Of a stretch of 15,840 nucleotides of DNA, positions 7,206-13,713 are shown in pieces. Each line of letters starts with the position of its first letter. Within the stretch, counting starts at the first letter, position 1. The notes beneath the pieces are model-generated. The model had not been told where the DNA came from. It ran no database searches and saw nothing but the letters and a program-made list of their open reading frames with translations. The stretch is from an uncultured Clostridia bacterium (GTDB lineage: Bacteria; Bacillota; Clostridia; Christensenellales; CALWSW01): assembly GCA_937874755.1 (NCBI GenBank), contig CALNBC010000246.1, positions 1 through 15,840 on the forward strand, in the 5' to 3' direction. The translations under genes and the position numbers were made by a program.

Positions 7206-7257
7206 AAAAAAGCCGTCCTCATCCCTGTCAAAATGTTGATTTCAGGGTGGGGACGGC
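7206..7257 (-). terminator. Terminator of the CDF transporter transcript
   Basis: The stem GCCGTCC (7212-7218) with GGACGGC (7251-7257) is prolonged inward by CCCTG/CAGGG pairing with one bulge. On the minus strand it is followed by six T (7206-7211). It ends the CDF transcript before the sigG promoter. Confidence 0.8.
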
Positions 7258-7261
7258 GGCA

Positions 7262-7332
7262 ATAAAAGGCAAAATCTGTTTATGACAGGATGCGCACTTG
7301 CGCGGGTTTTGCCTGGTAGATAAAAGGCAAAC
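7262..7332 (-). other. Structured 3' UTR element with alternative pairings
   Basis: An eight-pair helix joins AGGCAAAA (7267-7274) and TTTTGCCT (7307-7314). It encloses two small perfect hairpins, CTGT/ACAG (7276-7279 with 7285-7288) and GCGC/GCGC (7292-7295 with 7300-7303), giving a three-way junction. A second copy of AGGCAAA (7325-7331) could compete for the 7307-7314 arm. It lies between the CDF stop and its terminator, so it is transcribed as 3' UTR. It could be a processed small RNA or a stability element; the function is unknown. Confidence 0.4.
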
Positions 7333-7358
7333 GCGCATATTCGGTGATGGCGGGAAGG

Positions 7359-8534
7359 TTACCTCGGGGTTGCCGCGACGGAGTGGTCTATCGTTGCAAT
7401 CATGCCGGTTGGATGGTCCATCGTTTTTGCCAATTCATCGAGATGCTGGCGCAACTTCTTTTCGGTCATATCACACTCGGGCGGCACCAGTACATCGAAC
7501 ACATAATTGGTATAGTTTGGACTGCTCTCGACGCGAAGGTCGTGGATGCTCAGGCGGTCATCGATGGTTTTTACCTGCTGCTCCATCCAGTTGCGTGCAT
7601 CGTCCATCTGTTCGCCCGTCAAGATAGGGTCGTAGTGGATGATCAGATGAACATTGTCCTCGTCAAGAAAGTCCCTCTCGATGCGGTCAATTATGTCGTG
7701 CGCGACTACAGGGTCAAGCTCGCTGGACATTTCCACGTGAGCGCTCACAAAACGGTGACCTGGACCATAGTCGTGCACAATAAGGTCGTGCGTGCCCAGT
7801 ATCCCTTCATTACCTTCGATTTTTTCAACGGCGTACTGCACGAACTCGGGGTCGGGCGCTTCGCCTAGCAAGGGATTCAAGGTTTCTTTGATGAGATTTA
7901 TACCGCTATAAAATATAAATACAGCCACGCCAAGCCCAATCCATCCATCGAGGTTAACACCCGAAAAATGTGTTATAAGCGCACCAAGCAACACTGCCGC
8001 CGTCGTTATGACGTCGTTCCGGCTGTCGACGCTGGCGGCCCTCAGCGAAGATGAATTTATCCGCTGACCGACGTTGCGGTTGAATGCCGCCATCCACGCC
8101 TTAACCAGTATAGACGCGAACAATATAAGCAAGCTCACCCATCCGAAAGAAACGGGGGTAGGGTTGATGATTTTATCTATGCTGCTCTTGCCCAACTCGA
8201 TGCCCATTACCAGAACGAGCACCGCCACAGTGAGTCCCGCCAGATATTCGATGCGTGCATGCCCAAAGGGGTGCTCTTTGTCTGCTTCCTTCGAAGCAAA
8301 CTTAAAACCGATTAGGGTGATAATGGAGCTTGCGGCATCAGATAGGTTATTTAAGCCGTCTGCCATAATGGCGACGCTGCCCGTAAGAAATCCTGCGAAC
8401 AGCTTTCCAACGACCAACAAGAGGTTGCAAAAGATGCCCACTCGCCCCGCGAGCCCTCCTGCAGCAGTGCGCACTTTTGCGTCCTGCGTGTTTTTATAAT
8501 CTTTTACGAAATGACTAAGCAACCATTCGGTCAT
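7359..8534 (-). CDS. Cation diffusion facilitator (CDF) metal efflux transporter
   Basis: A 391-residue inner-membrane CDF exporter, a proton antiporter for divalent metals. Transmembrane segments occupy about the first 210 residues, followed by a cytoplasmic region longer than in the smallest members. The metal site motifs are ADGLNNLSD in TM2 (Asn and Asp four apart) and VDSRNDV in TM5 (Asp and Asp four apart). KEHPFGHARIEYLAG is the conserved family loop. The N-D-D-D site replaces the usual zinc-type His/Asp set and resembles manganese exporters such as MntE or MneP, so Mn(II) efflux is the best guess. ATG 8534 is chosen because AAGGGG lies nine bases upstream; an in-frame GTG at 8564 is less likely. 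It is a single-gene transcript with a consensus promoter and its own terminator. Confidence 0.9.
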   Translation of the reverse strand: MTEWLLSHFVKDYKNTQDAKVRTAAGGLAGRVGIFCNLLLVVGKLFAGFLTGSVAIMADGLNNLSDAASSIITLIGFKFASKEADKEHPFGHARIEYLAGLTVAVLVLVMGIELGKSSIDKIINPTPVSFGWVSLLILFASILVKAWMAAFNRNVGQRINSSSLRAASVDSRNDVITTAAVLLGALITHFSGVNLDGWIGLGVAVFIFYSGINLIKETLNPLLGEAPDPEFVQYAVEKIEGNEGILGTHDLIVHDYGPGHRFVSAHVEMSSELDPVVAHDIIDRIERDFLDEDNVHLIIHYDPILTGEQMDDARNWMEQQVKTIDDRLSIHDLRVESSPNYTNYVFDVLVPPECDMTEKKLRQHLDELAKTMDHPTGMIATIDHSVAATPR

Positions 8535-8590
8535 TAAACTCAACCCCTTGCATGTACAACGCACTACTTTTATCCAAGTTATATTTTTTA

Positions 8591-8619
8591 ATTATACTTT
8601 AGTGATACTCTCTTGTCAA
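8591..8619 (-). promoter_or_regulatory. Consensus sigma-A promoter of the CDF gene
   Basis: On the minus strand, TTGACA (8614-8619) and TATAAT (8591-8596) are exactly 17 bases apart, a perfect match to consensus. The leader is only about 50 bases, too short for a yybP-ykoY manganese riboswitch. Confidence 0.85.
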
Positions 8620-8797
8620 GGCAACGCAATATAATCATTCGAACAGTTTCAAAAGGAATTAATTAACCAAATCATGCGGTTGTCCTTTAATTTGTGCGAT
8701 AGACATTGTAAGATACTCTTAGAGAGCGTTGAGAGCATTTTATTTTGTTATTATTTATTATACTATAGTACATTGCGTGAGAAAAGAGGGAAAAATC

Positions 8798-8995
8798 ATG
8801 TATGCTATCAACTCGGGCGGAGGATTCGACCCCAAATCTTCGGCACAGGAAAATGTAAACAAGTATTACGCCTATAAACGGACGAGCGGTGGAAGCAACG
8901 GCGGCGGAAATAAAAGCGGAGGCGGAAAAGGGTGGATTGTCGTGCTAATCATCGGAATAGCGCTGATGATAATCAAAGCATTCGTTTCCCGATAA
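8798..8995 (+). CDS. Small Gly-rich single-span membrane protein, unknown function
   Basis: I do not recognise this 65-residue protein. Residues 1-28 are polar with a YYAYKR patch. Residues 29-45 are a flexible Gly/Ser/Asn/Lys stretch (GGSNGGGNKSGGGKG). Residues 46-59 or slightly beyond form one hydrophobic helix (WIVVLIIGIALMII), followed by a short basic tail, so it is probably a tail-anchored or single-pass membrane protein. ATG 8798 follows AGAGGG by seven bases. The frame is open further upstream but that part is AT-rich spacer. A weak promoter-like TTGAGA-17-TATTTA (8729-8757) lies upstream. It stands alone between divergent neighbours. Confidence 0.6.
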   Translation: MYAINSGGGFDPKSSAQENVNKYYAYKRTSGGSNGGGNKSGGGKGWIVVLIIGIALMIIKAFVSR

Positions 8996-9138
8996 TACGC
9001 AGGGAATAATATATACACAAACTTGGGCGGGCATCCGGCAAACGCGCCGAAGAAGCAAAACTCGCACAGCCGCAGGATAGATAAATGGATTTAACAACTT
9101 CAAGACAATATAATGCAGGATTCTCGCTCCCGGCAAAA

Positions 9139-9164
9139 ATATTGCGCATACATATTGCGCACAC
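9139..9164 (+). repeat. 13-base tandem repeat, two copies
   Basis: ATATTGCGCATAC (9139-9151) is followed directly by ATATTGCGCACAC (9152-9164), differing at one base. The copies lie just upstream of, and overlap the -35 of, a possible promoter, so they could be an operator; there is no direct evidence. Confidence 0.6.
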
Positions 9165-9184
9165 ATATATAGTGAAAGTATAAT
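9155..9184 (+). promoter_or_regulatory. Possible promoter for the lipoprotein gene
   Basis: TTGCGC (9155-9160) and a perfect TATAAT (9179-9184) are 18 bases apart. The -35 matches at four of six positions. The start would lie about 185 bases before the lipoprotein ATG, giving a long leader. Confidence 0.35.
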
Positions 9185-9377
9185 AACATCAAATATAACA
9201 GCAACTTATATCAAGCAACAACTTAACAACTCAAATCATGAAATCGCGAGTCTCAAGGAAATAGGGATAAGAATAACCAATAACCGACGAATCGAAGCCC
9301 AAAGGCCGATTGCCGAATCATTTCGCTATTCACCTTACAACCTGTTCCAAATAAGCGTTTCAAAGGAGCTGTTAGTT

Positions 9378-10277
9378 ATGAAAAATACTCTTGTTATCGC
9401 TGTGCTGATTGCGCTGTCGCTGTTGCTCTTCGCGTGCAACAATGGCAATTCTGTTGCTGCTGCCCCGTCGCCTTCGCAGTCACAACCACCCGAATCGCCG
9501 GTTATTCTCCCCGGGGGCAGCGACCAGAGTGGGGAGGCGGGCGGCGAGCAGAAACCGCCGGAACAACCGACTGAAGAATCAGATAGAACTTCCCCCTACG
9601 ACCCGAGCATTTACGTCATCGAAGCATCAGGCACCTGGCAGCAGGAGCTTGCGCCCGGTTACTACGTCAATTACGAGTGCGAGATGTACCTCGACAAAGT
9701 CGACTCGAACGACAACCGCACAGCGTCGGGTATGTATACCGGCTCATTCTGGATGAACGCTACGATTGACGCTTCAGAGTTCATAACCGATATGATCGGC
9801 GATGCCCCCATATCCCTGCAGTTTGACGCGGGTGGCGAAGCCATAAGCGACAATTTGACCATGAACCTGCTGGACGGCTTCGAGCGCGACCCGTTCAAGG
9901 ACTACAATATTCCCGGCGGGTCGGGAGAATCTGTTTCGCCTGTGCAGGCAGCTCTCGCAGATGAAGGCAGCTTTGTCGCCTTGGGCAAATCGGTTTACCT
10001 CGAAGCTCATGCCCGGGGTGCGCAGGGCGAAAAGGTCGATTATTCGGGTCCCGGAACATCGGCTTCAAACGCCGAGCTCAACTATGTCATACATGTCGAC
10101 CCCGACCCGACTATGACTGCGACGCAGCTGAGAGTGACCATCCACCTGTACAATGCGGAAGGCATGAACGCGGTTATCGAAGGCGTGTGGAAGCGACTTC
10201 CGGGATATCCCGATGATGTACTGGATTACGCCAATTCAGGGAAGCAGAACGAAATGCTCAACAGACACATGGACTAG
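9378..10277 (+). CDS. Putative lipoprotein, unknown function
   Basis: A 299-residue secreted lipoprotein. The signal peptide has a Lys near the start, a hydrophobic core (residues 4-17) and a lipobox LFAC with the lipidated Cys20. A Pro/Ser/Glu-rich linker follows (about residues 28-72), then a globular region of about 225 residues starting at ASGTWQQELAPGYYVNYECEMYL. That region has alternating hydrophobic residues suggesting beta structure and ends in a charged tail. ATG 9378 has AAGGAG nine bases upstream. I recognise no domain. It is likely monocistronic and anchored to the outer face of the cell membrane. Confidence 0.75.
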   Translation: MKNTLVIAVLIALSLLLFACNNGNSVAAAPSPSQSQPPESPVILPGGSDQSGEAGGEQKPPEQPTEESDRTSPYDPSIYVIEASGTWQQELAPGYYVNYECEMYLDKVDSNDNRTASGMYTGSFWMNATIDASEFITDMIGDAPISLQFDAGGEAISDNLTMNLLDGFERDPFKDYNIPGGSGESVSPVQAALADEGSFVALGKSVYLEAHARGAQGEKVDYSGPGTSASNAELNYVIHVDPDPTMTATQLRVTIHLYNAEGMNAVIEGVWKRLPGYPDDVLDYANSGKQNEMLNRHMD

Positions 10278-10302
10278 GAAATGAAGCCGAATGTATATTT
10301 GA

Positions 10303-10437
10303 ATGAAAGAGAGCTTTAACCCGGCATTCGATATAGTGCATAGTATAGTGCATGGTGAAACGGTCATGGTCGCAGGAGATACGGCTTTTGACATTGCTTT
10401 GGAGTACGGTCCCGGGGAAGATATCTTGGGAGGTTAA
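10303..10437 (+). CDS. Doubtful 44-residue ORF
   Basis: An ATG-to-TAA frame beginning MKESFNPAFDIVHSIVHGET and containing VMVAGDTAFDIALEYG. The residue mix looks protein-like, and a nine-base direct repeat ATAGTGCAT accounts for the repeated IVH. No ribosome binding site is visible upstream. It may be a real small protein, a remnant of a larger gene, or chance. Confidence 0.3.
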   Translation: MKESFNPAFDIVHSIVHGETVMVAGDTAFDIALEYGPGEDILGG

Positions 10438-10449
10438 ACCGCCGGTTTT
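10432..10449 (+). terminator. Weak hairpin after the lipoprotein region
   Basis: AAACC (10436-10440) pairs with GGTTT (10444-10448) over a three-base loop and ends in four T. It is short, and a terminator function is only possible. Confidence 0.25.
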
Positions 10450-10552
10450 GTGCGTTCACCGCCCTTAACAATGCGATATTAACAGTGCGATTAAGATAAC
10501 ACTTTGTCGAAACGGTGCTTCACACAAATGTACTAAAGCATCAAATTGGCAC
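10438..10552. other. Spacer upstream of the aro leader
   Basis: With the preceding stretch from 10278, this is over 300 bases without a confident gene. I see no T-box motif (no AGGGTGGTACCGCG core), no riboswitch I recognise and no strong operator. Confidence 0.5.
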
Positions 10553-10581
10553 TTGCTTTTTATAGCGTCCCGTGTTATGGT
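10553..10581 (+). promoter_or_regulatory. Probable promoter of the aro operon leader
   Basis: TTGCTT (10553-10558) and TATGGT (10576-10581) are 17 bases apart. A TG one base before the -10 makes it an extended -10 element. Transcription would start near 10588, about 25 bases before the leader peptide ATG. Confidence 0.5.
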
Positions 10582-10612
10582 CTTTGCATCACAGAATCAG
10601 AAGGAGCCTTTT

Positions 10613-10720
10613 ATGGCAAGCTTCAAACGCGCATCCGATTACCGTTACTTTAGCTTTACCTACTTTTATTTTGGTAAGGCTATTTTCGGTTTGGCTAACA
10701 GCGCGTGTATAAGAATCTGA
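10613..10720 (+). CDS. Aromatic operon leader peptide (Phe/Tyr-rich)
   Basis: A 35-residue ORF beginning MASFKRASDYRYFSFTYFYF. AAGGAG lies six bases before the ATG, a strong site for so short a frame. Ten residues are aromatic (six Phe, four Tyr, no Trp), and residues 10-20 hold eight of them, with all four Phe codons of the cluster TTT. The stop TGA lies 20 bases before the terminator hairpin. The next gene is DAHP synthase, the committed step to Phe and Tyr. The peptide itself probably has no function beyond measuring charged Phe- and Tyr-tRNA. Confidence 0.8.
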   Translation: MASFKRASDYRYFSFTYFYFGKAIFGLANSACIRI

Positions 10721-10739
10721 TTAGGCAATTTTGCATCAG

Positions 10740-10769
10740 AACCGCGGCCAAACCGGCTGCGGTTTTTTT
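10740..10769 (+). terminator. Intrinsic terminator of the aro attenuator
   Basis: AACCGCGGCC (10740-10749) pairs with GGCTGCGGTT (10755-10764), ten pairs with one G-U, over a five-base loop, followed by T to 10769. It lies before the first structural gene, so it must be bypassed for operon expression. Confidence 0.85.
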
Positions 10770-10792
10770 GTACTAAACGGAGGGCATAAATC

Positions 10793-11806
10793 ATGATAGT
10801 CATTCTTAAGCAAAATCCCAACAGGGCTCAGCTTGAAAACCTAATAGACTGGCTACAGAGCAAGGGAATACAGATTCACACCAGCGTCGGTCTGACTCAC
10901 ACGATACTCGGTCTTGTGGGGGACACATCCCAGCTGGACATCGACCTGATTTCTGCTTTGGACATCGTAGAGGGCGTCAGGCGCATTCAGGAACCGTACA
11001 AAAACGCCAACCGCAAATTCCACCCGAACGACACCGTAATCGAAGTCGGCAACACCCGTATAGGTGGCGGAGAGCTCACTGTCATGGCGGGACCTTGCTC
11101 CGTCGAAACGGAAGAGCAGGTCGTCACGGTGGCGAAGGCGGTCAAGGCGAGCGGCGCGACTTTGCTGCGCGGCGGTGCATTCAAGCCTAGGACTTCGCCC
11201 TACTCCTTCCAAGGACTTGGGGCAGATGGTTTAAAGCTGCTTTCCCTCGCTAAGAAGGAGACGGGGCTGCCCATAGTCTCCGAGGTGATGGATGTTTCTC
11301 AGCTGCCGCTTTTCGACGATGTGGACGTCATCCAGGTTGGGGCACGAAACATGCAGAATTTCAACCTGCTCAAGGAACTTGGCAGCCAGAAAAAACCGGT
11401 CATGATAAAGAGGGGGCTTTCCTCAACTTATGAAGAACTGCTGATGAGTGCAGAATACGTTATGTCCGAGGGGAACGAAAACGTGATACTCTGCGAGCGC
11501 GGCATCCGCACCTTCGAAACGTACACAAGGAATATACTCGACCTCGCCTCCGTTCCGATTCTTCACCAGCTTTCGCATCTGCCGGTAATCGTCGACCCGA
11601 GCCACGCGACGGGCAAATCTGGGCTTGTGCCGCCCATGGCTTTGGCGGCAATCGCCGCCGGTGCAGATGGTCTGCTCATCGAGGTGCACAACGACCCTGC
11701 CTGCGCCCTTTGCGACGGTCCCCAGTCCCTAAAGCCCGAAGCTTTCGATAAGCTTGCAAAAAAAATGTTTGCTCTACATGATTTCCTTAAGGACGCGGAG
11801 GACTGA
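10793..11806 (+). CDS. aroF: DAHP synthase, type I-beta with regulatory domain
   Basis: A 337-residue 3-deoxy-D-arabino-heptulosonate-7-phosphate synthase, condensing phosphoenolpyruvate and erythrose 4-phosphate, the first shikimate pathway step. Residues 1 to about 70 form the ferredoxin-like domain that in Thermotoga maritima mediates Tyr/Phe feedback inhibition. The barrel follows with [27 protein letters not shown] and [10 protein letters not shown]. Metal ligands are Cys102, His271, Glu297 and Asp308, almost the same numbers as in the Thermotoga enzyme, and the length matches. ATG 10793 has GGAGGG eight bases upstream and lies directly after the attenuator terminator. First gene of the aro operon, two bases before tyrA. 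Confidence 0.95.
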   Translation: MIVILKQNPNRAQLENLIDWLQSKGIQIHTSVGLTHTILGLVGDTSQLDIDLISALDIVEGVRRIQEPYKNANRKFHPNDTVIEVGNTRIGGGELTVMAGPCSVETEEQVVTVAKAVKASGATLLRGGAFKPRTSPYSFQGLGADGLKLLSLAKKETGLPIVSEVMDVSQLPLFDDVDVIQVGARNMQNFNLLKELGSQKKPVMIKRGLSSTYEELLMSAEYVMSEGNENVILCERGIRTFETYTRNILDLASVPILHQLSHLPVIVDPSHATGKSGLVPPMALAAIAAGADGLLIEVHNDPACALCDGPQSLKPEAFDKLAKKMFALHDFLKDAED

Positions 11807-11808
11807 AT

Positions 11809-12645
11809 ATGAACGTCGGAATTGTCGGCCTTGGGCTTATCGGCGGCTCCATGGCGAAGAGCGTCAAAAACCGCACGCTGCACACCGTCTTCGGCATAGA
11901 CACAGACGCCGAAACCATGACCTTTGCCAGAATGAGCGGCGCGATAGACGCCCCGCTTACGGATGAATCCATAGGCGGGTGCGACATAATCCTCCTCGCG
12001 ATAAGACCAAACGCCGCCGTAAATTGGGTGGAAGAAAACGCATCGGCAATATCCAAAAAAGCGATAGTCATCGACCTTTGCGGAGTCAAACGCGCGGTGT
12101 GTGACAGAATTGCGCCCATCGCCGACGAGTATGGCTTTTCGTACATAGGCGGCCACCCGATGGCCGGGAAGGAGCGCAGCGGCTTCGTCAACTCGACGGA
12201 CGACCTCTTTGTGGGAGCGTACATGATACTCACCCCAAACGAGTGCACAGACATTTCGATGCTCGAAACCATCAAGCACTTCTTTTTGGATATAGGCTTC
12301 GCGGGACTCACTTTTTCCACCCCGAGCGAGCACGACAGGATAATCGCTTTCACCTCCCAGTTGGCACACATTGCTTCCAGCGCGTACATCAAATCGCCGG
12401 AAGCGAAGCAACGGCGCGGGTATTCCGCGGGGAGTTATAGGGATATGACCAGGGTCGCGAGACTAGACGAAAATATGTGGACCGAACTCTTTATGGACAA
12501 TTCGGATAACCTCATCGAGCAGCTCGAGCTATTTATCGGTAATCTGAACGAGTACCTTATCGCGCTGAAAGAAGGGGACGAGTCAAAGATTCGCGCGCTC
12601 TTGCGCGAGGGTCGTGAGAAAAAAGCAGAGGCGGGGGGAAACTGA
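11809..12645 (+). CDS. tyrA: Prephenate dehydrogenase
   Basis: A 278-residue NAD(P)-dependent prephenate dehydrogenase, oxidatively decarboxylating prephenate to 4-hydroxyphenylpyruvate for tyrosine. The dinucleotide-binding motif GLGLIGGS is at residues 7-14. The active-site segment is GGHPMAGKERSGF with His116, and the helical C-terminal domain includes TSQLAHIASSAY. The protein ends after that domain with no ACT domain, unlike many longer Bacillota TyrA proteins, so feedback control by tyrosine on this enzyme may be absent. The gene starts two bases after aroF, with GGAGG inside the end of aroF. Confidence 0.93.
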   Translation: MNVGIVGLGLIGGSMAKSVKNRTLHTVFGIDTDAETMTFARMSGAIDAPLTDESIGGCDIILLAIRPNAAVNWVEENASAISKKAIVIDLCGVKRAVCDRIAPIADEYGFSYIGGHPMAGKERSGFVNSTDDLFVGAYMILTPNECTDISMLETIKHFFLDIGFAGLTFSTPSEHDRIIAFTSQLAHIASSAYIKSPEAKQRRGYSAGSYRDMTRVARLDENMWTELFMDNSDNLIEQLELFIGNLNEYLIALKEGDESKIRALLREGREKKAEAGGN

Positions 12646-12646
12646 T

Positions 12647-13711
12647 TTGGATGTGCGAACCGTTCGAATAAACGCCAGCAAGAGCTACGACGTTACCATA
12701 GGCAAGGGTCTGCTTTCCGAATGCGGCGGTATACTGCACTCTGCACTTGGAGTTTGCCACGCGGCAGTAGTGACGGACAGCACAGTGGAAAAACTCTACC
12801 TAGCCGAGGTGCAAAAGAGCCTTGCGGGGGCGGGTTTTGCCGTCAGTTCATTTGCTTTTCCCGCGGGCGAGCGGTCAAAGAACATGGCTGTTCTTTCAGA
12901 CCTGCTCGAATTTCTGGCAGAAAACCAGCTGACGAGGACGGACTGCGTCGTCGCCCTGGGCGGCGGAGTCGTGGGCGATTTGGCGGGATTCGCCGCAGGT
13001 TGTTATTTGAGGGGAATAAAATATGCCCAAATCCCGACGACGCTGCTTGCCGCCGTCGATTCGTCGGTCGGCGGTAAAACCGCAATAGACCTTCGCGCCG
13101 GGAAAAACCTCGCGGGGCTGTTCCTGCAGCCTTCTGCGGTAATTTGCGACACGAACTGCATGAACACCTTGCCCGAAGGGGGGTTCGCCTGCGGCGTTGC
13201 CGAGGCGATCAAGACCGGAATACTAGAAGGCGAGGAACTCTTTACACTACTTGAAAACGGCAGAGCGCGGGAAAACATTGCCGAGATAATCGCCCGTTGC
13301 GTCACCTTCAAAGGCAAGGTGGTGGAGCAGGACGAGTTCGAAAACGGCGCTAGAAAGACGCTCAACTTGGGGCATACAGTAGGACATGCGGTAGAAAAAT
13401 GCAGCGGCTATTCCATTCCCCACGGGCAAGCCGTGGCGATTGGAACGGCCGTAATAGCGCGCTCCGCCGCATCGTATGGCTGTTGTGATGCCGAGAGCGC
13501 AAGGCGAATTATAAAAGTGCTGGAAGTAAACGGGCTGCCTACCCACACGGATTTTTCCGCAATAGCGCTTGCGGATGCCGCGCTGCACGACAAAAAGCGC
13601 GCAGGCAACTCCATTACCCTCGTTATGCCGAGGCGAATAGGTGAGTGTACGTTAGAAACCGTACCGATTGAAGAACTACTACCCATAATCGAAGCTGGAT
13701 TGGAGGGTTAA
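12647..13711 (+). CDS. aroB: 3-dehydroquinate synthase
   Basis: A 354-residue zinc- and NAD-dependent 3-dehydroquinate synthase, converting DAHP to 3-dehydroquinate. Motifs (residues from the chosen start): LGGGVVGDLAGFAAG (NAD binding, about 104-118), QIPTTLLAAVDSSVGGKTA, and zinc ligands Glu186 (GVAEAIKTG), His243 (LNLGHTVGHA) and His259 (IPHGQAVAIG). I choose TTG 12647, because a GGGGGGAA stretch lies six bases upstream and it begins one base after the tyrA stop. An ATG at 12614 would overlap tyrA by 32 bases and add an unusual basic tail; GTG 12653 is also possible. Two bases separate it from aroA. Confidence 0.94.
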   Translation: MDVRTVRINASKSYDVTIGKGLLSECGGILHSALGVCHAAVVTDSTVEKLYLAEVQKSLAGAGFAVSSFAFPAGERSKNMAVLSDLLEFLAENQLTRTDCVVALGGGVVGDLAGFAAGCYLRGIKYAQIPTTLLAAVDSSVGGKTAIDLRAGKNLAGLFLQPSAVICDTNCMNTLPEGGFACGVAEAIKTGILEGEELFTLLENGRARENIAEIIARCVTFKGKVVEQDEFENGARKTLNLGHTVGHAVEKCSGYSIPHGQAVAIGTAVIARSAASYGCCDAESARRIIKVLEVNGLPTHTDFSAIALADAALHDKKRAGNSITLVMPRRIGECTLETVPIEELLPIIEAGLEG

Positions 13712-13713
13712 GA

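Larger units (their letters stand above)
8996..9377. other. Gene-free spacer before the lipoprotein gene
   Basis: 382 bases with no convincing gene. The contents I can support are a 13-base tandem repeat (9139-9164), a possible promoter (9155-9184) and, just before the lipoprotein ATG, an AAGGAG site at 9363-9368. A 32-codon ORF at 9085 has no ribosome site. Confidence 0.6.
10588..10769 (+). promoter_or_regulatory. Predicted Phe/Tyr ribosome-mediated attenuator of the aro operon
   Basis: The leader RNA contains, in order: a ribosome site (10601-10606); a 35-residue ORF rich in Phe/Tyr codons; a nine-pair hairpin (10652-10660 with 10673-10681, one G-U pair) whose loop holds the Tyr-Phe-Tyr-Phe codons; a segment CGGTTTGGC (10687-10695); and a terminator (10740-10769). 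That segment is perfectly complementary to GCCAAACCG (10747-10755), which spans the terminator's left arm, loop and right arm. Pairing there would abolish the terminator. A ribosome stalled on the aromatic codons would leave 10687-10695 free and allow read-through; one that reaches the stop at 10718 would sit between the partners and favour termination. The sequence elements are seen; the mechanism is inferred from trp/phe-type attenuators. Confidence 0.75.

Noticed and set aside
8535..8590. Metal riboswitch (yybP-ykoY type) before the CDF gene
   Set aside because: The predicted leader is only about 50 bases, too short for that RNA, and no matching motif is visible.
9139..9164. CRISPR-like repeat
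   Set aside because: Only two 13-base copies without spacers and no cas genes.
9085..9183. A 32-codon ORF in the spacer before the lipoprotein
   Set aside because: No ribosome binding site, low-complexity content, and it runs through the tandem repeat and promoter-like bases.
10546..10565. Sigma-54 promoter suggested by TTGGCAC and TTGC
   Set aside because: The GG and GC elements do not have the required 10-base spacing; the extended -10 sigma-A site fits better.
10278..10792. A T-box riboswitch before aroF
   Set aside because: The hairpin contains ACCGCGG, but the conserved AGGGTGGTACCGCG antiterminator core and a specifier-loop layout are absent; the leader peptide explains the region better.
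11563..12411. A 282-codon minus-strand frame across aroF-tyrA
   Set aside because: Antisense shadow of two conserved enzymes in GC-rich codons; no family resemblance.
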